This document shows positions 46,701-57,934 of a DNA stretch of 64,000 nt, piece after piece. Location of the stretch: the NCBI GenBank assembly GCA_947623455.1, contig OX392536.1:37577465-37641464 (forward strand), in the 5' to 3' direction. This stretch comes from Mimachlamys varia (lineage: Eukaryota > Mollusca > Bivalvia > Pectinida > Pectinidae). The notes beneath the pieces were generated by a model, which had not been told where the DNA came from, did no database searches, and worked only from the letters and a program-made list of their open reading frames with translations. A program made the translations under genes and the position numbers. The stretch's first letter is position 1, and each line of letters starts with the position of its first letter.

Positions 46701-47815
46701 AGCTGATAAATAATTAACAGGTTTTTATGTTGGTTCCATTTAATTGGTTTCTTTCATTTATTTTGTCCAATCGAACCTCGGGTTTTGAGAATGATCGATA
46801 ATTTTCTTGTTAGCTATTTTTTAAATAGCTTAGATCATAATTGTTTTTTATTCTATGGTGAAGTTTAAAGGTGTAATGCCACATTTTCTCCCCCTGAGTA
46901 TACATGCATGACTTCACGCGAAAAGCACACAAGAACTGGGTCGATGAGTATATGTGCGTAGGTAGACGAGTGACTACCACAGCGCACAAGTTTTATATTG
47001 ACGCAGTGCTTTCAATGGCGACCTTCTGATGCTGTGTTGAGAGATGTATTGGCAGGGAGGACAAAGAAGCGACACGCGTATTTAATCTGTGACGTTATGA
47101 TGTGGTAAACGTTATTGACTTATACAAAATACAAGCCAATAAACAGAAGTCTAGAACGTAAACAAAGGTGAGTTACCCATAATTCCCGTTTGTTATTGTA
47201 TTTTCCCTACATTGCCGCATTGTGTATACGTAGTGTCAGTGGGTGGAATGTATTGGTGAGGATATTTATACTATGGACACTATGTTTTTGTTTTCCTGGC
47301 GTATTCGGTTGTTCACGCGTTATGGCGATATAAATATACACCAGAAATATCTATTGCTCATGCTGTGATGCCTCCATTGCAGTATCTTTATACAGGTAAG
47401 CTTACGTATAAATATATAGTCGGATTTTAAAAAGGTCTTTTTAAAGTAACAAAAAGCATTTAAAGACTTGACTATTACCATTTTACCAAAATTAAATGAT
47501 TTCTGTTTCGGTTCTTGAAATTCAATGCGTAATTGCATTAAGTTGTCATCAACATTATTGATACTGTTTCCATGACTAACTGTGGTATCCTAGTCAGGAT
47601 GTGCACCATTTTAATCTATATTCGTAGTGCTTTATCCGTATCGTGCAGATTGCTATAAAATTACCGTAGCGTAAAATTGTATGCTCATCTCATACACTTA
47701 AACAACTTATGCTGTGTTGTGCAGAGTGCAGGCATAATGTTATACAGCAACATATATTGTAGTGATGGCAAGACTAGAATACTGACATGTCAGTAAGGGC
47801 CCCGCCGTATGGCTA
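43800..47815. other. Intergenic, no recognisable gene
   Basis: No conserved protein segment on either strand. A short family R tail piece lies at 46219-46250 (TTTTGCCCCTAGTTTAATCG). Donor-like sites such as AACAAAGGTGAGTT at about 47166 could end untranslated exons, but nothing supports that. Confidence 0.5.
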
Positions 47816-47819
47816 TTCA

Positions 47820-48395
47820 TCTCCGATAATCATCAATCCTTGAGCCCTTTGTTGAATTTTGACCAACTTTGCTTCATAACGTCATTAAGATGTTCATTAG
47901 TGAAAGTTACAAAATATGTCATATACCTTTCCTCATATGACTTTGATGTCTGCGGTCGATAGACTCCTTGTTAAATCTGACCAACTTTGCTTCACGATTT
48001 CATAACAAAAGGTCATTATTTAAAACTACAAAATGTTAATTTAACTAACCTCTTTGCCCTCGACGTTTTGGTCAGTTGAATCCTTGTTTATTTCCGATCA
48101 AATTCACTTCATAATGTCATTACAAAAAGTTCACAAGTGAAATATTAGACCTTGACATTTGACGCGATGACCTTGAATTTTTCTCAGTTTACTTTTTGTT
48201 TAGTACAACCAACTTTGCTTCATAAGGTCATATGAAAATATTCATCAGTGAAAAGATACAAAATTTGACCTCGACCTGGGGATTTGACCTTTGATATTGA
48301 GTTTGACCTGGTGATTTAACATTTGCCCTGGTGAATCTGACTTTTATTCAGTTGAATCCTTGTTTTATTTGCAACCAAATTTGCTTCATAACTTC
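47820..48395. repeat. Diverged tandem repeat, about four units of ~130 bp
   Basis: GACCAACTTTGCTTCATAA and close variants recur at about 47870, 47980, 48098, 48207 and 48378. Each is followed by a CATTA..AAAGTTCATTAGTGAAA-like stretch and often TTGACCT words. Non-coding. Confidence 0.6.
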
Positions 48396-48399
48396 ATAC

Positions 48400-49700
48400 A
48401 AATATATTTACTCCTTTTTACTTTGTGTCAATTTCTTGTACAGTGTATATAAATATTTTTCACTTCTTAACATAACTAGCTAAATAACAATAGCTACGGG
48501 AAACATAGTTTTCATTGCATTGGTCAGTTGATCAGCTAGGGCTATTTTTGCTGATTATATTACACATGAAACTATACTGAAAATTATACAGTTCGTGTTA
48601 TGTTTTGTTTACAAGAAGAACTTCATTTTTTAATACAGTTCAGTTTTGTTTATTTCTTTCATGTTTCACAAAACATGTCCTAAAACATATTGCTACGCAA
48701 CCGCAGCTGTTCTAAGTTACCATAATAACTACACATCTACATCAAAGCATATCTGCATAACACCTCATACACTTCTTACATACTTAAAACACACACAGGA
48801 GCCACAGTTGTATGTGGTAGAGTGTTAATGTAGTGTGGAAAGAATCAGTGTGAGTTTTCCTTGTTTAAATATCCTTTAAATATTGGAATCATTTGAAGTT
48901 TATAAAAAAAAACTTCCAATACACTGTGGTTACTTATGGATCGATTACTTTGTAAAACAACTTATTCTCCGTATATCCGAGTTAAATATAGAAGCATAGC
49001 GAAACCTGTATATTCTACGTGGATGCAGATGTTCAAATTAAGTGTGGGTGTCTGTGTGACGTGTGAAATTGCGAACTAGTTAATGTGTATGACACTAGCT
49101 AACTATGTTATATGTATATACAAGTATTAAACAAAAAGACAACTAAAGTGTCATGTTTAAACATTGGAACCAAGTGTGATGTGTCTCTTACTTTGGCACT
49201 TTACACAGAGATGGTTTAATTAGGCTAGTTAAAACTGTAGGATTTTAATATTGTTCATATTCAAGTAATTCTGTTCCCACATGTGATTATTCATCGCATT
49301 GTAAATCTTTATTTCCTTAATCGGTGGTCCTCGCTTAGTTATTGCTTGCTAGACTTATCTACCTATGCTTTCGGTGTTGACATTAACCGTAATATAGCAT
49401 TAAATAATGTTTTGGTTACATACATTATATATGTAATGTGTATATACTTATACATATATCATATTTTCAACGTACATTGTTCATTGTATTTAAACAAAAT
49501 AAATCGATATTTATATACATATTTTAGCACGAATATTGCGTATACACACAATAATATAATGGATGTATGATAATCATTGTATTTGCAAGCTTTGTTTGCA
49601 GTTAACAAGGCTATTGATGAATTTGATATCTTACTCCCAATGTATGATCAGCTTAATAAAAATATGTTGAAACTCATAACTAAATCAATATATTTAAGGA
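48400..49700. other. Intergenic, no recognisable gene
   Basis: AT-rich with TATATA-rich simple sequence near 49430-49520. No ORF with recognisable similarity. Confidence 0.5.
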
Positions 49701-49708
49701 ATAAAAAT

Positions 49709-49990
49709 GGAGAATACCAAAGCGTCAACTAACCATAATCAAACTCGATTAAACTCTGATGAAATATGAACAATAGACATATTTGCACTGATACCTTTGC
49801 AAATGTACAAGATAATAAGATCAGGTGTTTCGAAGCGTAAGCGTCTTATTTTCTTCGACGTCAGTAGCTATGTAAATCTAGGTCACATCCAAGTATATGC
49901 TATGGCTACAACGTGAGAACTGAGTCATTTCATTCTCAACAATCAGTTATACAAATGAGGATTTACAAAAACGTTCACCTGGATAAAGAA
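49709..49990 (-). repeat. Retroelement 3' tail copy (family R), 300 bp from a larger copy
   Basis: AGAATACCAAAGCGTCAACT at the start, AGGTGTTTCGAAGCGTAAGCG and TCTAGGTCACATCCAAGTA later. Same order as the tail at 50020-50260. Confidence 0.6.
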
Positions 49991-50019
49991 TATATCCCAA
50001 TGATACCAAGAAAAAAATC

Positions 50020-50711
50020 AGAAAATATCAAAGCATCAACAAAACCATAATCCGAACTCAAATTCGATTAAACTAGAGGCAAAATTGGACCGAAGGAAAG
50101 ATTTACATGGAAACTCTCGTAAAAGTACAAGAGAATAAGACCAAGTGTTCCGAAAGAGTAAGCGTCTTCTGCTTCATCGACGACACCCGCCATACAAATC
50201 TTGGTCACATCCAAGTAAGCATCAATTCTCAAAATGAGAACCAAGTCAGCATCTCCATATCACACAAAGATACAACATATTTCTCGATGAGATCAAGATG
50301 ACGATTATAAAACTTCATAGTCTTCTTCAACCTGCATCTCTCGAATCCCTATGCCGTAAGTTTGTTCGTCAGCAGTTGACATCTATCACGAAAATCTCAA
50401 TATTCACAGCACGCCCTAGAGTAACGAATCAACTGCGACATGTAGACACCGTTGGATGGAGAAGCAGGTATGTTACTTTCAAGAAAGGGAAAGTCCACTA
50501 TCGGAAAATCGAAATCGTCACGTTTATCATACAGCTTAGTAGTAAATTGCCCGTGTCGGTCATAGTTTAAGTAAATATCGAGGTAAGAACCAGGTGTAGG
50601 AGAGTCTGTTGTGACTTTAATCTCAAGTTCAGTAGGGTATATGCGATCGACTAGGTCAGCAAACGTCTTGTTGTTTGAAGAAGGCAGCCAAAACCACAAG
50701 ATAGTTCCCAA
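50020..50711 (-). pseudogene. Reverse transcriptase C-terminus plus 3' tail (family R)
   Basis: Minus-strand frame 50711-50397 reads RIYPTELEIKVTTDSPTPGS, YLDIYLNYDRHGQFTTKLYD, KRDDFDFPIVDFPFLESNIP and GVYMSQLIRYSRACCEY. This is the thumb-side part of an RT family common in bivalves and amphioxus. A decayed continuation down to about 50290 has FYNRHLDLIEKY. Then follows the 3' tail (50020-50270). This copy is the key that ties the many tail-only repeats in the window to one retroelement. The start is 5'-truncated. Confidence 0.7.
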
Positions 50712-50719
50712 AACAACAT

Positions 50720-52000
50720 TTTAAACATTTATATTGATGTTTTGTAAAGCTTGTTTAGCTTTGGACATTCATTTCCTAATGGGATAAAAAGTCCGGTATG
50801 TAGTATGTAAGTTTCTTTTCAGAAAGTTCAGCAGCATCCCTGATTGCCGAACTGATCATGTAAAATATGCAATGTTTGACAGTTGAGCAAAAAAGTTCTT
50901 ATCTAACTTTAGCTGAGTTGGACCAGAGCACTTCTGTTGCCTTGGTAATAAGTCTTTTAGAACGATATCATATGGTATTCAGAGTACGTTGGACTCCTGG
51001 TCTATCCCGTTTATATTTTTCACTCTCAAAAGACTGTTGATCATGTTTGGTTTTCTTTCTTTCTTATTTTGTATCCCCATATTTTTTTTTCCAGAAATAG
51101 ACTTTCAAAGCTGAAACCATGCCGGAAGAATATATTCACAATGCCTTTGACAGTAGTACAGGAACCATATGGCGCTAATGTACTTCAATTATCGGATTCT
51201 ATTTGAATTATTCATAGTTGTTAAAATTATTATGCAATCTGAGTTTTAAAATCAATAGCAATAAAGTAATAATATTTAAATATTATACATAAATGCCTGA
51301 GTTAACATGTGCTAGCCTGACACGAACCTCTTATACTACAATAGTTCTTGTGAAAACGACTGATATGTAAATACAGCCAAATATATCAATCGAAAAAAAT
51401 AAAATGTGTCCAGACGATGTTTGTTTAACAATGTCCTCTTAAGCTAGCGATACTATTTACACTTCTATAAAGGTAAAGTAATATGCTATATCTGTCTTCT
51501 GCAAAATTAAAGTTTCACATGACTGGCTGAATGAACTCCGCCCTTTTACAAAACTTTGTATTTAATACATTACTTTCAACGTCCTAAACATAACATAAAA
51601 AACAAATTCACGAAGTAGACATACAGAAAAGTGCCATGCGCTAAACAAAAAATATAGAGAATACTGCAGTTTAAAACATAATTATATCAACAAATCTGTG
51701 AAATCAGACCGGGACATGAACAAAGGAAAGATTCACATGGATATCACTTCGTTGGTTCTGAGTTAGCGTCGCTAGCTGAATAGTCTTACGTCATATCAAG
51801 AGATATGTTTGCAAATGATTCAAACAAGTGTGTTCTGCAGTCTGACAATTCTCATGGTGTGAAGATGTAGGACTGAGTCAACCAACAGTAAAACTGAGGT
51901 TTTCAAGCATTCAGGAAGTTCTCTAGACAATTTAAATATCAGATGAAAGTTAATACCTCCTTTGAGGACAGTATTTACGCTGTGAAATATAAAGAATACA
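50720..52000. other. Intergenic, no recognisable gene
   Basis: AT-rich; no conserved ORF. A short piece GAACAAAGGAAAGATTCACA at 51718 may be one more fragment of the family R tail. Confidence 0.5.
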
Positions 52001-52009
52001 TGATGTTTG

Positions 52010-52290
52010 CATTACATTTATTACATTTAATATCTGTCGGTGTATAACATTGATAACATTAATATTTGCTGTTGTTTTACATGATAACAGCTAAAATATG
52101 TTGGTGTGTTATTATGATAACAGTTAATATTTACTACTGTTTAACATTGATACCTGCCAATATCTGCTGTCATATTCCATTTATAACATTTAATATTTGC
52201 TGTTGTTTCACATTGATAACAGTTAAAACATGCTGTTTTTATTAAATGTAATTGATAAAACCTAATATCTGTCATCATATTACTTAGTCA
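52010..52290. repeat. Short imperfect tandem repeats of ~35-60 bp
   Basis: Words such as ATAACA.TTAATATTTGCTG and TTGTTT.ACATTGATAACAG recur about six times with many changes. Non-coding. Confidence 0.5.
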
Positions 52291-52299
52291 ACGTCGATG

Positions 52300-52445
52300 A
52301 AACAAACGACGCGTACTCTTCCGGAACATCCGGTTCTATTCCCATGTACTTTAACAAGGGTCACCCCCTTTGTTCATATTTTGTCCCTACTTTAATCGAT
52401 TTTGAGTTCGGCTTATGATTTTGTTGACTCTTCGGTATTCTCTAT
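52300..52445 (+). repeat. Retroelement 3' tail copy (family R), plus orientation
   Basis: GCGTACTCTTCCGGAACATC, then TTTGTTCATATTTTGTCCCT, ACTTTAATCGATTTTGAGTT and TTGTTGACTCTTCGGTATTC: the reverse complement of the minus-strand copies, with the middle shortened. Confidence 0.6.
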
Positions 52446-53337
52446 TTTTTATATAACAATTAAGTTTTGCTGGTATACTAAATTGATCACAGCTGAAATT
52501 CGTTGCTATATTACCTTGATAGCAGGTAATATATAATATAAAAAGTGAAAATGAAAGAGCAAGAGTACGATGATGGGTGAGAGGCCTCCTGCGAGAGGTG
52601 TTGAAAGAGGAATGGATTCTTCTACATTACATTGGGTATTGAAAAACGCGAAAAAAGATATTCAATGGAGATATGAGAAGGTAAAAAGAAAGTTTAGTTC
52701 TGCTACAATGATTTTTTTCACATGGATGCATAAGTATACTAAAAAATATATACCTCGGTAAGTTATATGTAAGTGAACCGTATCAATTTAAATTACACCT
52801 TCTTTCAAAATAAGCAGTGAAACCATTGATGCATTTCAAGAGGAGGAAAGATTTAAAAATTTAATATTATATCACAACACATGAAAATGATAATAAGAAC
52901 AAGTATACATAAATAAAACTTGTTTCATTCATATTTATACTATTCCAGACGCCTAAAGAACAGCCTAATTTAACTATATTGAATCTGCAAAACTAATGGC
53001 AGGAGTACAATATAAACAAACAAATACTATGAATATCATTTATAGACTGTACAAGAAGTAGGAGACCAGGCATCCCGGAAGGTTGTGCGTCTTTGCTTGG
53101 TTGACATCTACCAGTTCACTTATCGTTTTAAAATATAATACATATTTTTACTGAGCACTTTCAATTGATTAATGTGATATCCTTAAGAAAAATTAAACAA
53201 TATCACCTTCTCCATCTGACTTTGGCATTTCTTAAATGACAATTTATATTTGAGGGATTAGCTTTAAATTTACTGGGCCAAGCCAATAGTAATTACTATT
53301 TATGTATCCTTTTTGACTCACAAAACGGGACACTGAT

Positions 53338-54274
53338 CCTATACAGGGAGTAAAGTAACCAATATGTCAGTTAGACACTATAGTATTAACTAAACAAGAA
53401 TATATACTGCATGTTAAGGCATTTTCATATTAACTATATACAGGGAGTAAAGTAAACGATATGTCAGTTAGACACTATAGTTTTAACTAAACAAGAATAT
53501 ATACTGCATGTTAAGGCATTTTCATATTAACTATATACAGGGAGTAAAGTAAACGATATGTCAGTTAGACACTATAATTTTAACTAAACAAGAATATATA
53601 CTGCATGTTTAGGCATTTTCATATTAACTATATACAGGGAGTGAAGTAACCGATCTGTCAGTTAGACACTATAGTATTAACTAAACAAGAATATATACTG
53701 CATGTTTAGGCATTTTCATATTAACTATATACAGATAGTAAAGTAACCGATATGTCAGTTAGGTACTACAGTATTAACTAAACAAGAATATATACTGCAT
53801 GTTTAGGCATTTTCATATTAACTATATACAGGGAGTAAAGTAACCGATATGACAGTTAGACACTATAGTATTAACTAAACAAGAATATATACTGCATGTT
53901 TAGGCATTTTCATATTAACTATATACAGGGAGTAAAGTAACCGATATGTCAGTTAGACACCATAGTATCAACTAAACAAGAATATATACTGCATGTTAAG
54001 GCATTTTCATATTAACTATATACAGGGAGTAAAGTAACCGATATGTCAGTTAGGTACTACAGTATTAACTAAACAAGAATATATACTGCATGTTAAGGCA
54101 TTTTCATATTAACTATATACAGGGAGTAAAGTAACCGATATGTCAGTTAGACACTATAGTATTAACTAAACAAGAATATATACTGCATGTTAAGGCATTT
54201 TCATATTAACTGTATACAGGGAGTAAAGTAACCGATATGCCAGTTAGACACTATAATTTTAACTAAACAAGAAT
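53338..54274. repeat. 97-bp satellite, about 9.6 copies
   Basis: Unit: TATACAGGGAGTAAAGTAAC, then ATATGTCAGTTAGACACTAT, TAACTAAACAAGAATATATAC and GCATGTTAAGGCATTTTCAT. Spacing is 97 bp by direct count between the first two units. Copies differ at few positions (for example TTAAGG/TTTAGG), so the array is young. No open frame spans a unit, and there is no spacer diversity. Confidence 0.92.
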
Positions 54275-54279
54275 TATGC

Positions 54280-55930
54280 TCTTTGTTCCAAAATCATACA
54301 CACACAAATCATATGTCATTTGCTAAATATAAAAAAAGAATAATAGTAAGTTCATAATGAGCTGTGAGAATACAGAAGCGTCAACAAAATTTCCCGAGAG
54401 CGTTCCGGTCAATTAGTAGATGTTTTTGATTTATAGAAGCATACAGTATTTTCCTTTTTGTATGTTCACTGAAATGTAAAATATATATATAAACTGTCAA
54501 TTAGGCTTTACTAGTTGAACGCACCTACAGTGTAACATTCCTATATTTCTATGTGTTTACACAGCTTCTTATGAGGTTATTTCAAGATCTGAACCGAACC
54601 GCTGTGTACCTTCAGCACAGCGTAATGTCTGGCAGTGCCGTTCATTTAGGTATATCTAGTCGACTTTGCTACGTTTTGTTATTGTCCCAAATACACATGT
54701 ATTGATACACACACGTTATGAATGGTTTTAACAATCATTGTAGTGAAATACTGGTACAATACTAAATCCCACACTGATAAAATTTAAAATTTCAATAGGA
54801 TACTATGATACTATTTACGTAGTGTAATACTAACAAATATTTGTCACTATAACTAGTACCCAAAGAACCTGTTCTGTGAATATATAACGCAAGCATACAA
54901 AGCAGTTTTAATCCACGTTCATAAAGCCGTTTTCAATTGGCTATTTTGTGTACGCCTATGGAAGGTCATAGGGACAAATAAAGAAACTATTGACACATTT
55001 GTCGCGTCACTTTCTCTAAATTTTATTAATCTAAATGAACATTTTAGCTTAGAATACTTAATCTGTCGGGTATTATCTTTAATGACCGAGCCAAAAAACT
55101 CAAAAACCCCAAAAACAAATTACTTAACTTGGTCCATACGGTAATCCATACTAAGTACCTAAGTTGTCTGCTGAAAACCTACCCACCAGGAATAGCTACC
55201 AATAGCTATAGTACAGCTTATGGGTACACGTAACATAACTCAGGCCGTATCAGGCGGTGTATGGAACTCCGACAAGAATTGACCATATTACATTATGGAT
55301 GATCTATACTGGACATTGCGTTGTGATTAGGGAGTATAGACAAATCATTGGTAAGTAATTGGTTCTGTACAGTTGAATGTGTGGTACATTGTAATGTATT
55401 GGAGACACCAGGCTGTATAGTACATAGATGACGGTACGTATTTCAACTCATGTCTAAATGACCACCACTTGGGACAACATAATGTCTAATAATATGTTTC
55501 TAGTTTGAGACAAATAAGATAATAATGATTCCAAATGTTTGACATTGATTTAAGTTGGATACCAAATGTTTGACATTGATTTAAGTAGGTTGATAGATAA
55601 TCTTCACTTAGATATTGAGATTCCTTAGTATTTATAGGCATAAAATATTAATCTCTCAGCTCTCTGTATGATACTATATGTACTTTTAATTACTTCACGT
55701 CATCGTTAAGTAATATTACCACAGAAGTAAATTACTTGAATTTAGCTGTTTTCATAGAAAGGATATAATCAAAGTTTAGCTTCATTATGTATGTAAAGTT
55801 ACATGTGTCTTGTTTACGTTTTAGTCACGTTTGTATTACTAAATACTTTCGTTCATAGACTTGTAACATGAAGTACTATTTTCTTATATTAATTAGTTCA
55901 TTCATATCTGATCCTTCTGCATTAGTTCAT
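54280..55930. other. Intergenic, no recognisable gene
   Basis: A short family R tail fragment sits at 54366-54390 and a 28-bp tandem doublet (CCAAATGTTTGACATTGATT) at 55531-55586. Otherwise nothing recognisable. Confidence 0.5.
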
Positions 55931-55934
55931 CATT

Positions 55935-56240
55935 TTTTTAGCTTGGCCACAACTTTCTCATTTGAGTGGTGGCACAGTTCATGATATGCACATTTTTCAT
56001 AGTACGATATGAGATTATACAGAACTAGTGTAATTTTACTTTCATAAATTAAAGGGATTATACACACCTGACCCTTCTGCTTCTACATAAGTTTAGAAAT
56101 TTTGGTTTCCAGTTTTTGGTCCCTCACTGAAGAGTCCTTGGAGGACGAAACTAATGTATGATGCATCTTTTTCAGCATACTGTATCTATTACTAAATTTT
56201 AAAGGTGCAGCACATGTGTGTGTTACGTCATCTTACATGT
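55935..56240 (+). repeat. Dispersed repeat S (copy 4)
   Basis: Contains ATGATATGCACATTTTTCAT, CACCTGACCCTTCTGCTTCT, AGAGTCCTTGGAGGACGAAA and GGTGCAGCACATGTGTGTGT in the same order as the 42.9-kb copy. Confidence 0.65.
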
Positions 56241-56309
56241 AGTAAAATTGCAGTGCAAATGTAAATATATGAACATCATAAAATAGAATTCTAATTTTCC
56301 GATATTTGT

Positions 56310-57010
56310 GGTCTGGTACTTTTACAAGGATCTCCATATAAATCTTTTCTTTGTTCATATTTTTCCCTAGTTTAATCGATTTTGAGTTCGGGTTATGGTT
56401 ATGTTGATACTGCGGTATGCTCTTATTTAACCTTTGTAGAAAAGGAAGACATTTTGCTACACCCAGTCTAGATTGTAAATTGGATTATAATCACTTTAAT
56501 CAACCACTCAACAACTGTAGGGGCTTTTATTAAATGATTGTATTACCAACGGTATATAACATTAAATAATGTTTCCATTAAAGCCCATATTACTATAACT
56601 TACTGATTGAAAGAAGTATAAATGTAAATTTAACTAACCACAAAAATGATTAATGTCTTAATTCCGATTTTGATAATCATGACAATGTGAAAGAGCCATT
56701 TCTGAAAATCATTATGGCAGTTACATCTTTTCTGTTTTCTCAAACAAGGTGCTCACCTGTCGTAGGTGATATACACAAATCTGCGGGATTGCTATAAAAC
56801 AGTCTGTGTTGTTTGATTAAAACCAATCAGAGAATACCGAAGCGTCAACAATACCATTATCCGAACTAAAAATCGATTAAACTAGAGGCAGCATATGAAC
56901 AAAGGAAAGATTTACATGGAGAGTTTCGTATAAGTACAGGAAAACAAAGGCCAAGTGTTCCGGAAGAGTAAACGTCTTCTGTCTTCGACGATGTCCGCCA
57001 TATAAATCTA
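56310..57010. repeat. Two family R tail copies in opposite orientations
   Basis: 56310-56425 is in plus orientation (CTTTTACAAGGATCTCCATA, CCCTAGTTTAATCGATTTTG). 56830-57010 is in minus orientation (AGAATACCGAAGCGTCAACA, AACTAGAGGCAGCATATGAA, GTTCCGGAAGAGTAAACGTC). About 400 bp of unremarkable DNA separates them. Confidence 0.6.
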
Positions 57011-57934
57011 TGATTCCTATGAAACTGTCAGTGTTGTTATATTGCTAGGAAACAGTTTGTGTTGTTTAATTTGAATAATTTTCTTTTTCGCAACCAACTA
57101 ATTGCCTTCTCTCGTAGGCAAAATCTTTTCTCCTAAACCTGTCATTTTGAATAGAATCTGTTATCAACTGATATAGATATTTTTCTTTCTCTTTGTGATT
57201 GGCTGTATTCTAAATCATGGTCTGTTTTAAGAGACTTGTATTTGGGATTTCCTCTTATCTGGACTTTGTATTTGTACATCTCTTGTCACGCTTACAATGA
57301 CTTAACACTATTTAAAGGTTTTTTTTTAATTCGTCTTCTGTTAAAGTGTTGATATCAGTATGTCAAATGTTTGCATTTTCAGTTATCTGTGGTAGGGTCC
57401 TTTGGTTTAGGTGTGGCAAGGTAGGCCAGTGACCTCAAACGAAAGACATCCTGGTTGAAAGCTTTAATATATTATGATACAAAAAAATAGCAGTGCTAGA
57501 AACCCTGTTGACTTGTAGCGCACATTAATAACGTTTTTTTATGAAATGCTTTTAGCCTGACACTTCAACACACGTGTTTACAAAGGTGTTCACTGGTTAG
57601 GCAACATAGCTAGATATGTACTCATACGTAGTATTATTAAAACGAATGAGAAAAACATTTATTTATACTTGCCACAGCATGAACATGCAATCACAAAATA
57701 CATCACAAAATCTGCATGGCTTCCTGCATCATGTACTTTAAGATGAGGCATTCGTGTGCACTACACAGGAAGTTCTTCATTCATAATGTTTTTCATGAGT
57801 CATGAAACAAATGAAATTATCTATGTTTGACAAACTATATCAATTACAGTCATATGTATGCGTCTAACTTTTTTCTTTCAGTTGAACACGAAAGAGGAAA
57901 CATTTAATAAGAACTCTCATATTGTTTCAGGAAA

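Noticed and set aside
47100..47175. Possible untranslated first exon of the MCT gene ending at AACAAAGGTGAGTT
   Set aside because: A lone donor-like site 10.8 kb from the coding start, without other support.
53338..54274. CRISPR-like array
   Set aside because: The repeat is contiguous with a 97-bp period and no variable spacers, and the genome is eukaryotic; it is a satellite.
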